This document shows positions 16,429 to 24,882 of a stretch of DNA of 39,180 bases, one piece after another. Position 1 is the stretch's first letter. Each line of letters opens with the position of its first letter. This stretch comes from Methylotenera sp. (GTDB lineage: Bacteria; Pseudomonadota; Gammaproteobacteria; Burkholderiales; Methylophilaceae): the NCBI GenBank assembly GCA_028688575.1, contig JAQTXW010000019.1:1-39180 (forward strand), read 5' to 3'. The notes beneath the pieces were generated by a model. The model saw nothing but the letters and a program-made list of their open reading frames with translations. It was not told where the DNA came from and made no database searches. Both the position numbers and the translations under genes were made by a program.

Positions 16429-16874
16429 GATCCATTTTTACCCGTTAACCAACAGCCTGCACCAGTAACACCATCATACTTTGACGCCTTAACGTTAGCC
16501 TGATCAACACTAAACTCGAAATTACTCATATCACCCTGACCTGCGGCTGTGATTAAAAAAGTGGTGTCTGTTAGATTTGTACAATCATAATCAAAATACT
16601 TGCCATTCGCAGGGCAGGGGCCACCAGCATAAGTACGGTTATCCTGATAAAACTGCTCCAGCTTTACCTTACCGTCGGCAATTGTAGAAGTTGCTTCAGC
16701 CGCCTTGCCACGCTTTACATAATCGGTATAGGAAGGCAATGCAATAGAAGCTAGAATGCCGATAATGGCCACCACAATCATCAATTCGATGAGCGTAAAC
16801 CCGCGCTGCTGCACATTGTGACTTGTAGATTTTGCGCTGGTTTCAATTTTAGCTGGTTGTTGTAAGGTGCACAT
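16422..16874 (-). CDS. pilE: Type IV pilin (major-pilin-like) PilE
   Basis: 150 residues. The signature [20 protein letters not shown] has cleavage after Gly25 and Glu30 at +5; mature length is about 125 residues. The helix continues with [20 protein letters not shown]. The C-terminal part has Cys pairs ([13 protein letters not shown] and [11 protein letters not shown]), the latter resembling the disulfide-bound D-region. AGGGGAA precedes the ATG. This is the first gene of the operon toward pilY1. Such PilE proteins in minor-pilin operons may be minor pilins (compare P. aeruginosa PilE), so whether this is the main fibre subunit is undecided. No clear -24/-12 sigma-54 promoter was found upstream. 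Confidence 0.9.
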   Translation of the reverse strand: MCTLQQPAKIETSAKSTSHNVQQRGFTLIELMIVVAIIGILASIALPSYTDYVKRGKAAEATSTIADGKVKLEQFYQDNRTYAGGPCPANGKYFDYDCTNLTDTTFLITAAGQGDMSNFEFSVDQANVKASKYDGVTGAGCWLTGKNGSC

Positions 16875-17030
16875 GACAATTCCCCTTTTTAGTAAAATGA
16901 ATATTGCACTGTAACAAAGTCTATTGTCTATGAGTAGCCGATAATCGGTAAAAACTGATATACAAACGGCAAATTAAAACGAAAACCATGCACAAAAAAA
17001 CATTAATGATAGAATTATCACTTATAGTCA

Positions 17031-17056
17031 TTCACCGCATTTTTGAATGCGGTGAA
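17031..17056. repeat. Perfect 11-bp hairpin upstream of lptM
   Basis: TTCACCGCATT (17031-17041) and AATGCGGTGAA (17046-17056) pair perfectly around a TTTG loop. It ends 26 bases before the lptM ATG, within the region between the divergent pilE and lptM genes. There is no T-run after it. Confidence 0.7.
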
Positions 17057-17082
17057 CATTCAAAAACCAAACCATTACACTT

Positions 17083-17226
17083 ATGCAACCACTCTCAAAT
17101 AAAATCATATTGCTGGCATTACTCAGCAGCGTGTTAAGCGCCTGTGGCACGAAAGGCCCGCTGTACATTCCTGAGCAGCAATACCCGCAACCGACTGACA
17201 ACTCGAAGACCAACAGCACAAAATAA
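17083..17226 (+). CDS. lptM: LPS translocon maturation chaperone LptM (YifL-type small lipoprotein)
   Basis: A 47-residue lipoprotein. The signal peptide ends in the lipobox LSAC (Cys21) and is followed by the family's hallmark CGTKGPLYIP and a short Gln/Pro-rich tail. Family knowledge: LptM (YifL) helps the outer-membrane LptDE translocon mature. It stands 18 bases before lysA, and this small lipoprotein-lysA pair is conserved in beta- and gammaproteobacteria, which strongly supports the call. The gene is short and easy to miss in automated calls. Confidence 0.9.
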   Translation: MQPLSNKIILLALLSSVLSACGTKGPLYIPEQQYPQPTDNSKTNSTK

Positions 17227-17244
17227 TGGATTGAAACCCGCTTT

Positions 17245-18504
17245 ATGACCACTGCCAATACTTTTACATTTAAAAATAATACCTTGCATATTGAAAATGT
17301 CGCGCTGGATAAAGTCGCCGAGGCTTTTGACACGCCTTGTTATGTTTATTCAAAATCGGCCCTCACTGATGCGTTTGAGGCTTTTAATGCAGGCTTTGCA
17401 AACAGCCAGCATCTGGTTTGCTTCGCGGTGAAATCCAACCCCAGCCTGGCGATTTTGAACCTGTTTGCAAGGTTAGGTGCTGGGTTTGACATCGTCTCAG
17501 GTGGTGAATTGGCGCGGGTGATTGCCGCAGGTGGCGACCCTGCCAAGGTGGTGTTCTCAGGGGTGGGCAAAACGGCAGACGAGATGCGTGCGGCACTTGA
17601 GGCTGGCATTTTTTGCTTTAATGTGGAGTCTGCCAGCGAGCTGGTACGCTTAAACGACATTGCAGGTTACATGGGTAAAATTGCCCCAGTATCATTACGC
17701 GTAAATCCAAATGTAGACGCTAAAACACACCCTTACATCTCCACTGGACTTAAAAATAATAAATTCGGTGTCGCTTACGAAGATGCGCTGGATATTTATT
17801 TACAAGCCGCCACTATGCCTAACATTTCCATCCATGGGGTGGATTGCCATATCGGCTCGCAAATCACAGAACTATCGCCATTTTTAGATGCGTTTGACCG
17901 CGTGCTGGCACTGGTAGATAAACTCGATGAAGTAGGCATTGATATTCAGCACATTGATTTAGGCGGCGGCATTGGCATTTGCTATAGCGATGAAACCCCG
18001 CCTGACTTTTTCGCCTATGCCTCAGCCATGCAAGAAAAATTAGGCACGCGCAAAATCAAACTGGTGTTTGAACCTGGCCGTGCGCTAGTAGGCAATGCAG
18101 GCATTCTGCTGACTAAGGTCGAATATTTAAAACATACTGAATCCAAAAATTTTGCGATTGTAGATGCCGCCATGAACGACCTCATGCGCCCCGCACTCTA
18201 CGATGCCTACCACGCAATTGAAGCGGTAAAGCCACGAGATGAAGCCACACGCAACTATGAAATTGTTGGCCCAGTTTGCGAAAGTGGCGACTTTTTAGGT
18301 CACGACAGGGATTTAGCGCTGGCCGAAGGTGACTTATTAGCCGTAATGTCTGCGGGCGCATACGGCATGAGCATGGCCAGCAACTACAACACTCGTCCGC
18401 GCGCCGCCGAGGTGATGGTGGATGGTGAGCAATGCCATTTGATTAGAAAACGCGAAATCGTTGCTGATTTATTTGCTGGTGAAAGCGTGTTGCCGGGAGC
18501 TTGA
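17245..18504 (+). CDS. lysA: Diaminopimelate decarboxylase
   Basis: A 419-residue PLP enzyme that decarboxylates meso-diaminopimelate to lysine, the last lysine biosynthesis step. Lys63 in FAVKSNPSL binds PLP. The barrel continues with GFDIVSGGEL, HIGSQI and LGGGIGI. GPVCESGDFLG carries the catalytic Cys345, and YGMSMASNYNTRPRAAEV forms the C-terminal substrate site. Length is standard. The ATG lies 18 bases after lptM, so the two are probably co-transcribed. A dispersed repeat begins only one base after the stop codon. Confidence 0.97.
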   Translation: MTTANTFTFKNNTLHIENVALDKVAEAFDTPCYVYSKSALTDAFEAFNAGFANSQHLVCFAVKSNPSLAILNLFARLGAGFDIVSGGELARVIAAGGDPAKVVFSGVGKTADEMRAALEAGIFCFNVESASELVRLNDIAGYMGKIAPVSLRVNPNVDAKTHPYISTGLKNNKFGVAYEDALDIYLQAATMPNISIHGVDCHIGSQITELSPFLDAFDRVLALVDKLDEVGIDIQHIDLGGGIGICYSDETPPDFFAYASAMQEKLGTRKIKLVFEPGRALVGNAGILLTKVEYLKHTESKNFAIVDAAMNDLMRPALYDAYHAIEAVKPRDEATRNYEIVGPVCESGDFLGHDRDLALAEGDLLAVMSAGAYGMSMASNYNTRPRAAEVMVDGEQCHLIRKREIVADLFAGESVLPGA

Positions 18505-18505
18505 G

Positions 18506-18573
18506 ACCAGATTCTCCATTAGGCGATTTTGCAGCTGCTAGCATGTCAACTTACCCATTTTGCGTCTTTTTTG
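18506..18573 (+). repeat. Dispersed ~68-nt intergenic repeat, copy 2
   Basis: ACCAGATTCTCCAT, GGCGATTTTGCAGCTGC, CATGTCAACTT and CCCATTTTGCGTCTTTTTTG, in the same order as copy 1. It abuts the lysA stop codon. The T-run end could serve as a weak terminator, but no stable stem precedes it. Confidence 0.75.
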
Positions 18574-18611
18574 CTTGATTTCTATAGGCATACCAGAGCT
18601 ACATGTAATAA

Positions 18612-18711
18612 GTAGCCTCGATGCAGAGTAACGGAATCGAGGAAATGCTAAATGTTGAATACCTACAAATTTGACTAGCCATTACCTCGATTTCACTTCG
18701 TTACATCGACA
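18612..18711. repeat. REP-like inverted doublet B
   Basis: Unit 1: GTAG, then arms CCTCGAT (18616-18622) and ATCGAGG (18636-18642) with a 13-base loop. Unit 2: CCTCGAT (18685-18691) and ATCGA (18705-18709) with a 13-base loop, in the opposite sense. The spacer is 42 bases, matching the 41 of doublet A. It ends just before the purU stop. Confidence 0.75.
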
Positions 18712-18717
18712 AGCTGG

Positions 18718-19572
18718 TTAATCAAAAATCACTGTTTTATTTGCATATAACAAGATGCGATTTTCAATATGCCAGCGTACCGCTTTTGATAGCACTACTC
18801 GCTCCAGATCGCGACCTTTTTGAATCAGATCTTCTACTTGATCGCGATGCGAGATGCGGTCGGTGCCCTGCTCAATGATGGGGCCTTCATCCAGCACTTC
18901 TGTCACATAATGGCTGGTGGCACCGATCAATTTAACACCACGCTCAAATGCGCGATGGTAAGGACGTGCCCCAATAAATGCTGGTAAAAACGAGTGGTGG
19001 ATGTTGATAATCTGCTGCGGGTAGCGTGCGACAAAGTCTGGCGACAGAATTTGCATGTAGCGCGCCAGTACAATCAAGTCAATTTTGTAATCATCAAATA
19101 ATTTAAATTGTGCGGCTTCTGCCGCCACTTTATTTTCTTTATTAATGGCGACATGGTGAAAATCAACGCCATAGAACTTGACCAGCGCTTCAGTATCACG
19201 ATGATTACTAATCACCAATGGAATTTCGCAAGCCAATTCGCCGCTTTTGTGGCGATGCAACAAATCTGCTAAACAATGGTCATATTGTGACACCATGATA
19301 GCTACGCGCGTTTTGTGTTGTGATAGTTTCAGTTGCCACTGCATGCTGAATTGATGAGCGACTGGTGAAAACGCCTGCTCAAAGTGGTTGATATCGACAC
19401 TGAAATCGGTAAGATCCCATTCAACGCGCATCAAAAATAGCTTATTTTCCGCATCCTGATGCTGGTCTGCGTGTAAAATGTTGGCATTATTCCGATGCAA
19501 GAAGTCGGCAATGGCTGCGACAATACCTTTGGTGTCTGGACATGTGATCAGTAATGTTGCGGTGTTTTTCAT
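18718..19572 (-). CDS. purU: Formyltetrahydrofolate deformylase
   Basis: About 284 residues. An N-terminal ACT domain (TLLITCPDTKGIVAAIADFL) precedes a formyltransferase-like catalytic domain with HHSFLPAFIGARPYHRAFER and GATSHYVTEVLDEGPIIEQ. It hydrolyses 10-formyl-tetrahydrofolate to formate plus tetrahydrofolate, balancing the one-carbon pool, which is fitting for a methylotroph. I chose the ATG at 19572 (MKNTATLL), as homology begins there; a GTG at 19593 would add seven residues. Neither start has a good Shine-Dalgarno. REP-like repeats lie downstream. Confidence 0.94.
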   Translation of the reverse strand: MKNTATLLITCPDTKGIVAAIADFLHRNNANILHADQHQDAENKLFLMRVEWDLTDFSVDINHFEQAFSPVAHQFSMQWQLKLSQHKTRVAIMVSQYDHCLADLLHRHKSGELACEIPLVISNHRDTEALVKFYGVDFHHVAINKENKVAAEAAQFKLFDDYKIDLIVLARYMQILSPDFVARYPQQIINIHHSFLPAFIGARPYHRAFERGVKLIGATSHYVTEVLDEGPIIEQGTDRISHRDQVEDLIQKGRDLERVVLSKAVRWHIENRILLYANKTVIFD

Positions 19573-19708
19573 AGTAATATTTTTGTGAGTCACTTAGGCG
19601 AAAAATACATTTCGCGCTTAAGTGAATGACAAGTTAAATAATTAAAAAGATTGCGCAATTATACCTGATGCGCCTATCACCTGATGTAATTTGAATATTG
19701 AACCCGAT

Positions 19709-20704
19709 ATGAACCTAGCCCCTAAAAAATTAAATGCAGATAATTTAAACGATGTCAGTATTTCACTCGCCAATCCACGCGGATTCTGTGCGGGCGTTGA
19801 TCGCGCCATCATTATTGTTGAGCAGGCCTTAGAAAAATTCGGCGCGCCTATCTATGTGCGCCATGAGGTTGTACACAACAAGTTTGTAGTAGACGAATTA
19901 CGCGCCAAAGGTGCGGTTTTTGTTGAAGCGCTAGACGAGATACCCACGGGCAGCACTGTCATTTTCAGCGCGCATGGGGTTTCTAAGGCTGTGCGCGCTG
20001 AGGCCGAGGCGCGCGGCCTGACCGCTTATGATGCCACATGCCCACTCGTCACCAAAGTGCATATTGAAGTTGAAAAAATGCGTAAGGCCGACCTTGAAAT
20101 CATTATGATTGGTCACAAAGGCCATCCTGAAGTTGAAGGTACCATGGGGCAAGCAGAGGGTGACCAAGCGCAAAACGGGATGTATTTAGTTGAAACTCCG
20201 CAGGATGTGGCTGCATTACAAGTTATAAACCCGGAAAAACTTGCATTTGTCACCCAAACCACATTATCCATGGATGATGCAGCCAAGGTGATTGAAGCTT
20301 TGCAGACAAGGTTCCCTCATATTCGCGCACCTAAAAGTGATGATATATGCTATGCCACACAAAACCGCCAGGATGCCATTAAAATAATGGCCAAAGATTG
20401 CGACTTGGTCATTATTGTCGGCTCACCGAACAGCTCAAACTCCAACCGCCTGCGTGAAGTAGCGCAAAATCAGGGGGTTGAGGCCTACATGGTGGATAAT
20501 GCGGGCTATCTTAAACCCGATTGGCTGGTTGGCAAACACAAAATCGGCGTTTCTGCGGGCGCCTCCGCACCAGAAATTTTAGTGCAGGAAGTCATTGCCA
20601 AATTGCAGCTTCTGGGCGCGAAGAATGTTACCGAACTACAAGGCGTGGTGGAAAGTGTTGTGTTTCAGCTACCAAAGAACCTGACAAATGCCACTCCCAG
20701 GTAA
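19709..20704 (+). CDS. ispH: 4-hydroxy-3-methylbut-2-enyl diphosphate reductase
   Basis: About 331 residues. This [4Fe-4S] enzyme makes IPP and DMAPP in the last step of the MEP isoprenoid pathway. The three cluster cysteines are in [13 protein letters not shown] (Cys27), [10 protein letters not shown] and [12 protein letters not shown]. The catalytic-site segments [25 protein letters not shown] and [12 protein letters not shown] are also present. I chose the ATG at 19709; an in-frame TTG at 19691 would add six residues, and neither start has a strong Shine-Dalgarno. nudB follows after 16 bases, so an ispH-nudB unit is likely. Confidence 0.95.
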   Translation: MNLAPKKLNADNLNDVSISLANPRGFCAGVDRAIIIVEQALEKFGAPIYVRHEVVHNKFVVDELRAKGAVFVEALDEIPTGSTVIFSAHGVSKAVRAEAEARGLTAYDATCPLVTKVHIEVEKMRKADLEIIMIGHKGHPEVEGTMGQAEGDQAQNGMYLVETPQDVAALQVINPEKLAFVTQTTLSMDDAAKVIEALQTRFPHIRAPKSDDICYATQNRQDAIKIMAKDCDLVIIVGSPNSSNSNRLREVAQNQGVEAYMVDNAGYLKPDWLVGKHKIGVSAGASAPEILVQEVIAKLQLLGAKNVTELQGVVESVVFQLPKNLTNATPR

Positions 20705-20720
20705 TGTGGTTGAATAAATC

Positions 20721-21173
20721 TTGAGCACTTTTAAAACACCCATCTCAGCACTGGTATTAATCCACACGCCTGACTTGAAAGTCTTGATTATGGAGCGGGC
20801 TGATAAAGCTGATTTCTGGCAATCGGTTACAGGAAGTGTAGAAGGTAATGAAACCCCTTACGAGGCAGCCATTAGAGAAGTGCGCGAGGAAACAGGGCTT
20901 GATGCCTTGCAATATGCGCTAACCGATTGGCACGCTTCAAATGTTTATGAAATATATCCACACTGGCGTCACCGCTATGCACCAGGCGTGACGCAAAACA
21001 CCGAGCATTTATTTGGGCTGATGTTGCCAGCGGCGCTACCCGTTCAACTGGCGCCCGATGAGCATGTGCGCTATGACTGGGTGGATTGGCGAGAGGCCGC
21101 CAAACGTGTTTTCTCATGGACAAATGTAGATGCATTAAAAAGATTAGGTGAGTTTCATCAACTGACGCTGTAA
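20721..21173 (+). CDS. nudB: Dihydroneopterin triphosphate diphosphatase
   Basis: A 150-residue Nudix hydrolase that removes pyrophosphate from dihydroneopterin triphosphate in folate synthesis. NudB-specific features include ADFWQSVTGSVEGNETPYEA, the Nudix core REVREETGL, and HWRHRYAPGVTQNTEH. The start is a TTG at 20721: a stop codon lies six bases upstream in frame, and the next ATG would cut into the fold, so TTG initiation is well supported. It starts 16 bases after ispH. Other folate genes are not near. Confidence 0.92.
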   Translation: MSTFKTPISALVLIHTPDLKVLIMERADKADFWQSVTGSVEGNETPYEAAIREVREETGLDALQYALTDWHASNVYEIYPHWRHRYAPGVTQNTEHLFGLMLPAALPVQLAPDEHVRYDWVDWREAAKRVFSWTNVDALKRLGEFHQLTL

Positions 21174-21229
21174 AATAATATAAGTAAACTAGTTCCAAAA
21201 AACTTTGATTTAATACGATAGACCATACC

Positions 21230-22327
21230 ATGCAAGTTTCGCCGATTAAGTTTGAGAAATACCAAGCCGCTGACGACACAGATTGCCAGCGCCGCATCAT
21301 TGCAGCCAAAGAAAAATTAGGTAAACGCCTGGTTATCTTAGGCCACCATTACCAGCATGAAAGCGTGTATCGCCATGCGGATTTTACTGGCGACTCACTC
21401 AAGCTCTCGCGCTATGCAGAAAATCTGGATGCCGAATTTATTGTTTTTTTAGGTGTGCATTTTATGGCAGAAGTAGCTGACATTTTAAGCCGCCCTGAAC
21501 AAATTGCCATATTGCCAGACATGGCTGCTGGTTGCTCAATGGCCGACATGGCTAACCTTGCCAAAGTTGAGCGCAGCTATCGCGAGCTCAACAAGGTGCT
21601 TAACTTTGATGAGCAAGTCACTCCCATCACGTATATTAATTCAGCCGCCGATTTAAAAGCCTTTTGTGGCGAACATAGCGGCATTGTCTGCACCAGCACC
21701 AACGCGCCAAAGATTTTAGAGTGGGGTTTTGCCCAGCGTGAAAAAGTATTGTTCTTTCCCGACCAAAACCTTGGACGCTGGAGTGGTTATAAAATGGGCA
21801 TCCCATTAGAACAAATGCCAGTGTGGGATCCAGATCAGCCACTGGGTGGATTAACCGTCGAGCAAATCAAAAATGCAAAAATCCTGCTATGGAAAGGGCA
21901 TTGTGCGGTGCATCAGATGTTCCGCCTGCAAAATATCACGCGGTTCCGCGCGCAGCACCCTGACGGCTTTGTAATTTCACATCCTGAAGCACCTTTTGAA
22001 GTATGCCAACACTCAGACTATGTAGGCTCTACAGAATATATTTTAAAAACCGTAAGTGAAGCCCCCGCCAACACCAAATGGCTGGTCGGTACCGAGCTGA
22101 ATCTGGTCAATCGCCTGGCAGAACAAATGAAACCGCAAGGCAAACTGGTACAGTTTATGAGTCATGTGGTGTGCGAATGCTCCACCATGGCACGTATTGA
22201 CCCACAGCATTTAGCCTGGGTACTGGAAAATCTGGCTGAAGGAAATGTCGTCAACCAGATCAAAGTACCAGCGCATGAAGCCAAGCTTGCCAAGCTTACT
22301 TTAGAGCGTATGCTGGCTGCTTCTTAA
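21230..22327 (+). CDS. nadA: Quinolinate synthase
   Basis: A 365-residue [4Fe-4S] enzyme that condenses iminoaspartate with dihydroxyacetone phosphate to quinolinate for NAD synthesis. Family blocks are LGHHYQHESVYRHADFTGDS, MAAGCSMADM, CTSTNA, LLWKGHCAVHQMF and VVCECSTMARI. The three cluster cysteines are expected in AGCSMADM, GHCAVH and the CECSTM block. nadB and nadC are not in the window. It is convergent with the SDR gene, with 36 bases between their stops. Confidence 0.95.
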   Translation: MQVSPIKFEKYQAADDTDCQRRIIAAKEKLGKRLVILGHHYQHESVYRHADFTGDSLKLSRYAENLDAEFIVFLGVHFMAEVADILSRPEQIAILPDMAAGCSMADMANLAKVERSYRELNKVLNFDEQVTPITYINSAADLKAFCGEHSGIVCTSTNAPKILEWGFAQREKVLFFPDQNLGRWSGYKMGIPLEQMPVWDPDQPLGGLTVEQIKNAKILLWKGHCAVHQMFRLQNITRFRAQHPDGFVISHPEAPFEVCQHSDYVGSTEYILKTVSEAPANTKWLVGTELNLVNRLAEQMKPQGKLVQFMSHVVCECSTMARIDPQHLAWVLENLAEGNVVNQIKVPAHEAKLAKLTLERMLAAS

Positions 22328-22363
22328 ATTACCAAAAACTTGAGACGCCTTTTGAACCGCGCG

Positions 22364-23161
22364 TTAATCCAGATTAATCCGCGGCTTATGTGGAGCATTT
22401 CTAGCTAAAAAATCCCACAACACGGGTGGAATCAAGCGCATCAATCTTGCAACCCACCCCATCTGCCAGGGAATCACCACAAAGCGGCGCTTGGCTTCAA
22501 TCGCATTTACAAACTTAGCTGCAGCAATATTTGCCGCCATTATAAATGGCATGCGATAACGATTGATTGCCGTCATTGGGGTGCGAATATACCCTGGGGC
22601 AATGGTGGTTACTGTAATGCCGTAATGCAGCATTTCTACACGCAAACTCTCAAGATAAGCAATCGCTGCCGCTTTGGATGCGCTGTAGGCGCCAGCACCC
22701 GGCAGGCCGCGAACACCCGCCATACTGGCGATGCCCACCAACTGCGCGGGCTGACCAGCGCCACTTGCCTCACGCATCACATGGATAAATGGCTGAAAGC
22801 TATACACCAAGCCCAACACGTTAATGTCCATGACTGCTTTAAATGCCGCGGCGTCTTCCACGTTTTCTGTCAAAGTACCGCTGCTCACGCCTGCGTTGGC
22901 AATCACCACATTGGGCGCTCCAAATTGCGTAATAAAATGTGAAGCTGCCTGTGTAAGTGCTACAGCATCACGCACATCCAACGGGTAAATAACACATTGA
23001 GCTGAATATTGACGCTCTAAAGTGTCTTTCAGTGCCTGCAAATGCGAAGCACGCCTTGCCACCAGCCCGATTATGACGCCCTCGCCTTGGTAGCGTTTTG
23101 CGTACTCATGTGCCAGCGCCTCACCAATACCGCTGGATGCACCTGTTATAAAAACCTTCAT
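22364..23161 (-). CDS. Short-chain dehydrogenase/reductase (SDR) family protein
   Basis: About 265 residues of classical SDR type. The Rossmann motif MKVFITGASSGIGEALA binds NAD(P), VIANAGV is the NAG motif, and GAYSASKAA gives the catalytic Tyr-x-x-x-Lys. The C-terminal stretch with FVVIPWQMGWVARLMRLIPP is hydrophobic and may associate with membrane. The substrate cannot be predicted. I chose the ATG at 23161 because GGAG lies 8 bases upstream and the glycine-rich motif follows at once; the longer frame would run into a dispersed repeat. It is the last gene of the argS-SPOR-dsbA-SDR block but is separated from dsbA by a terminator. Confidence 0.9.
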   Translation of the reverse strand: MKVFITGASSGIGEALAHEYAKRYQGEGVIIGLVARRASHLQALKDTLERQYSAQCVIYPLDVRDAVALTQAASHFITQFGAPNVVIANAGVSSGTLTENVEDAAAFKAVMDINVLGLVYSFQPFIHVMREASGAGQPAQLVGIASMAGVRGLPGAGAYSASKAAAIAYLESLRVEMLHYGITVTTIAPGYIRTPMTAINRYRMPFIMAANIAAAKFVNAIEAKRRFVVIPWQMGWVARLMRLIPPVLWDFLARNAPHKPRINLD

Positions 23162-23183
23162 CACACAACTCCATAGGGTTAAG

Positions 23184-23260
23184 CCCAGATTTTCCATCTG
23201 GCGATTTTGCATCTACTTGTATGTCAACTTGCCACTGCAAGTCTTAATGGAAAATCTGGG
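23184..23260. repeat. Dispersed repeat, copy 3, with terminal inverted repeats
   Basis: CCCAGATTTTCCAT (23184-23197) and ATGGAAAATCTGGG (23247-23260) are perfect 14-bp inverted termini, with TTAA just outside on both sides (directly flanking on the right, one base away on the left). Inside are GGCGATTTTGC, CTACTTGTATGTCAACTTGCC and a CTTGC/GCAAG mini-hairpin. It lies just upstream of the SDR Shine-Dalgarno. Confidence 0.8.
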
Positions 23261-23270
23261 TTAAATCAAT

Positions 23271-23303
23271 AAAAAACCCGCTTACCTTAAAGGTTAAACG
23301 GGC
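23271..23303 (-). terminator. Terminator of dsbA
   Basis: On the minus strand, GCCCGTTTAACCT, a TTA loop, then AGGTAAGCGGG, with one G-T pair and a small mismatch, followed by six T. It lies 76 bases past the dsbA stop and before the repeat. Confidence 0.8.
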
Positions 23304-23379
23304 TTATTACATGCTGATCAGTTTAATAGCCAATCTAAAAGTTTTTGATAAAACGTTTCAAACCAGCCTTTAGCTTGCA

Positions 23380-24030
23380 TTACTTTTTTGCAGGTTTTGC
23401 TGCCTTTGCTTTATCTGCGCGTAGATTAGCTATAATATAATCGGCTGTTTTTAAGGCCAGGTCGTTATTCCCTGCCATCGTGCTTGAGGTGATATAGCTG
23501 CCATCTATGACCAAACTTGGCACACCTGTGGCACCTGATGCGCGGAAAATATTCGCCGCGCGATTTAAGCTTGTGTTGGTAGAAAATGAGCCAAATGCTT
23601 CTTCAACTTTCTTTTTATCCAAGCCACTTTGCCTTGCAATCCATTCAATGGCAGCTTTTTCATCGGTTGGGTTCAGTGCCTTTTGTTTGTGAATCGCCTC
23701 AAACAATGGGGTGTGCAACTTATCCAATACACCTAAAATCTCCATCGCATAATAAGCTTTTGCCATAGGCGCCCATGACTTATTAGGTAAGCCTGGCACG
23801 CGTTTAAACACAACATCTGCTGGTAAATTTTTAACCCATGCGTGCAGCGGCGCCTCCATGTGATAGCAATGGCCACAGCCATACCAGAACAATTCAATCA
23901 CCTCAATTTTATTTGGGTTGTCTGTGTTGATGGCTTGCGCTGTTTTATCAAAATCTTTACCTAGTTGCGGGTCAGCAGCCATTACATTAAACGTCATCAA
24001 AAACATTAAGGCAGTAAGCAGTTTTTTCAT
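23380..24030 (-). CDS. dsbA: Thiol:disulfide interchange protein DsbA
   Basis: 216 residues. A signal peptide (MKKLLTALMFLMTFNVMAAD) directs it to the periplasm. The thioredoxin active site FWYGCGHCYHMEAPL has Cys52 and Cys55 in a CGHC motif, and GATGVPSLVIDG supplies the cis-proline loop. The C-terminus is Lys/Ala-rich. It introduces disulfides in exported proteins, and Cys-bearing pilins and PilY1 in this window are plausible clients (inference). It lies downstream of the SPOR gene with about 145 bases between. A terminator follows. Confidence 0.95.
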   Translation of the reverse strand: MKKLLTALMFLMTFNVMAADPQLGKDFDKTAQAINTDNPNKIEVIELFWYGCGHCYHMEAPLHAWVKNLPADVVFKRVPGLPNKSWAPMAKAYYAMEILGVLDKLHTPLFEAIHKQKALNPTDEKAAIEWIARQSGLDKKKVEEAFGSFSTNTSLNRAANIFRASGATGVPSLVIDGSYITSSTMAGNNDLALKTADYIIANLRADKAKAAKPAKK

Positions 24031-24175
24031 TCGATTTTCCCTAAGAAAGTGGTTGGTTTTTACAAGTAATTTTTATCAATATCAGGTTACAGTTTCTGGT
24101 TAACGCATCACACGCAAATTGCGCTGACACGTTAATGATTGCACAAGTTTGTAGATAGACAACAAGTGCATCCAA

Positions 24176-24799
24176 TTAGTTTTCAGTATTAATTTTAATG
24201 AGATCCGCTTTAAACCCACTACCTAACAAATCTGTTTTTGCTTTATTGATTTGATCCAAATCGTTAAGCGGCCCCACGCGCACACGATGCCAAATTCCTT
24301 TATTTGGAATGTCAGCGGTTTGCACCACAGCTTCAAAGCCTTGCAATGCTAACTTCGCCTTCATGTTGTCGGCCTCTTCCCCTGTTTGAAAAGCACCGAC
24401 TTGCAGATAATAATCATATTGCACAGCTGAGGGCGACTTAGCATTATCTCGCGGATGGTCTATGGTGTTCACTTTACGTTCACTGCCTGGCAGAATCGTA
24501 TAAAAATCAAAACGCGTTTTATCGTCAGCATCATCTACGCGATTGTCAGGCTCAATGACATTGGCTTCCGCCGCTTTATTGGCAGCCGCTTGTTTGTTAT
24601 TTTCTACGATGCGCTCAGCTAATGGCTTTTTGTTGCTTGTATTTTCAGCAAATGGGCTATCTACCCCCTTGATATACATCACTACCGCCAGCGATGCACC
24701 AACGCCCAGCAAAAAACCTACTAACAACCCACTCAAAAAAGGGCTGCCCTTGCTTGTTTTCTTGCTACGCTCAGGTCCTGGTTTGTAATCTCTACTCAT
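24176..24799 (-). CDS. SPOR domain-containing membrane protein
   Basis: 207 residues. It has a cytoplasmic basic N-terminus, one transmembrane helix (about 21-43, FLSGLLVGFLLGVGASLAVV), a charged Ala/Asn/Lys-rich linker, and a C-terminal SPOR domain (about 128-205) beginning YDYYLQVGAFQTGEEA. SPOR domains bind denuded peptidoglycan at the division septum, and the layout is FtsN-like, so a role in cell division or wall remodelling is likely. The order argS-SPOR-dsbA is common in Betaproteobacteria. It starts 83 bases after argS. Confidence 0.9.
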   Translation of the reverse strand: MSRDYKPGPERSKKTSKGSPFLSGLLVGFLLGVGASLAVVMYIKGVDSPFAENTSNKKPLAERIVENNKQAAANKAAEANVIEPDNRVDDADDKTRFDFYTILPGSERKVNTIDHPRDNAKSPSAVQYDYYLQVGAFQTGEEADNMKAKLALQGFEAVVQTADIPNKGIWHRVRVGPLNDLDQINKAKTDLLGSGFKADLIKINTEN

Positions 24800-24882
24800 T
24801 TTTATCCTAATTTAATGCATTCAATTTTATTCCGCATCTCGTTAACGCAGTGTTGCATCACATAAACACTCACTGGCCTAAT

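Noticed and set aside
16875-17082. Sigma-54 promoter for pilE
   Set aside because: No TGGCAC-N5-TTGC type -24/-12 pair was found on the minus strand upstream of pilE.
23162-23212. Longer SDR start at 23212
   Set aside because: The extra 17 codons run through the dispersed repeat terminus; the ATG at 23161 has a GGAG site and leads straight into the Rossmann motif.
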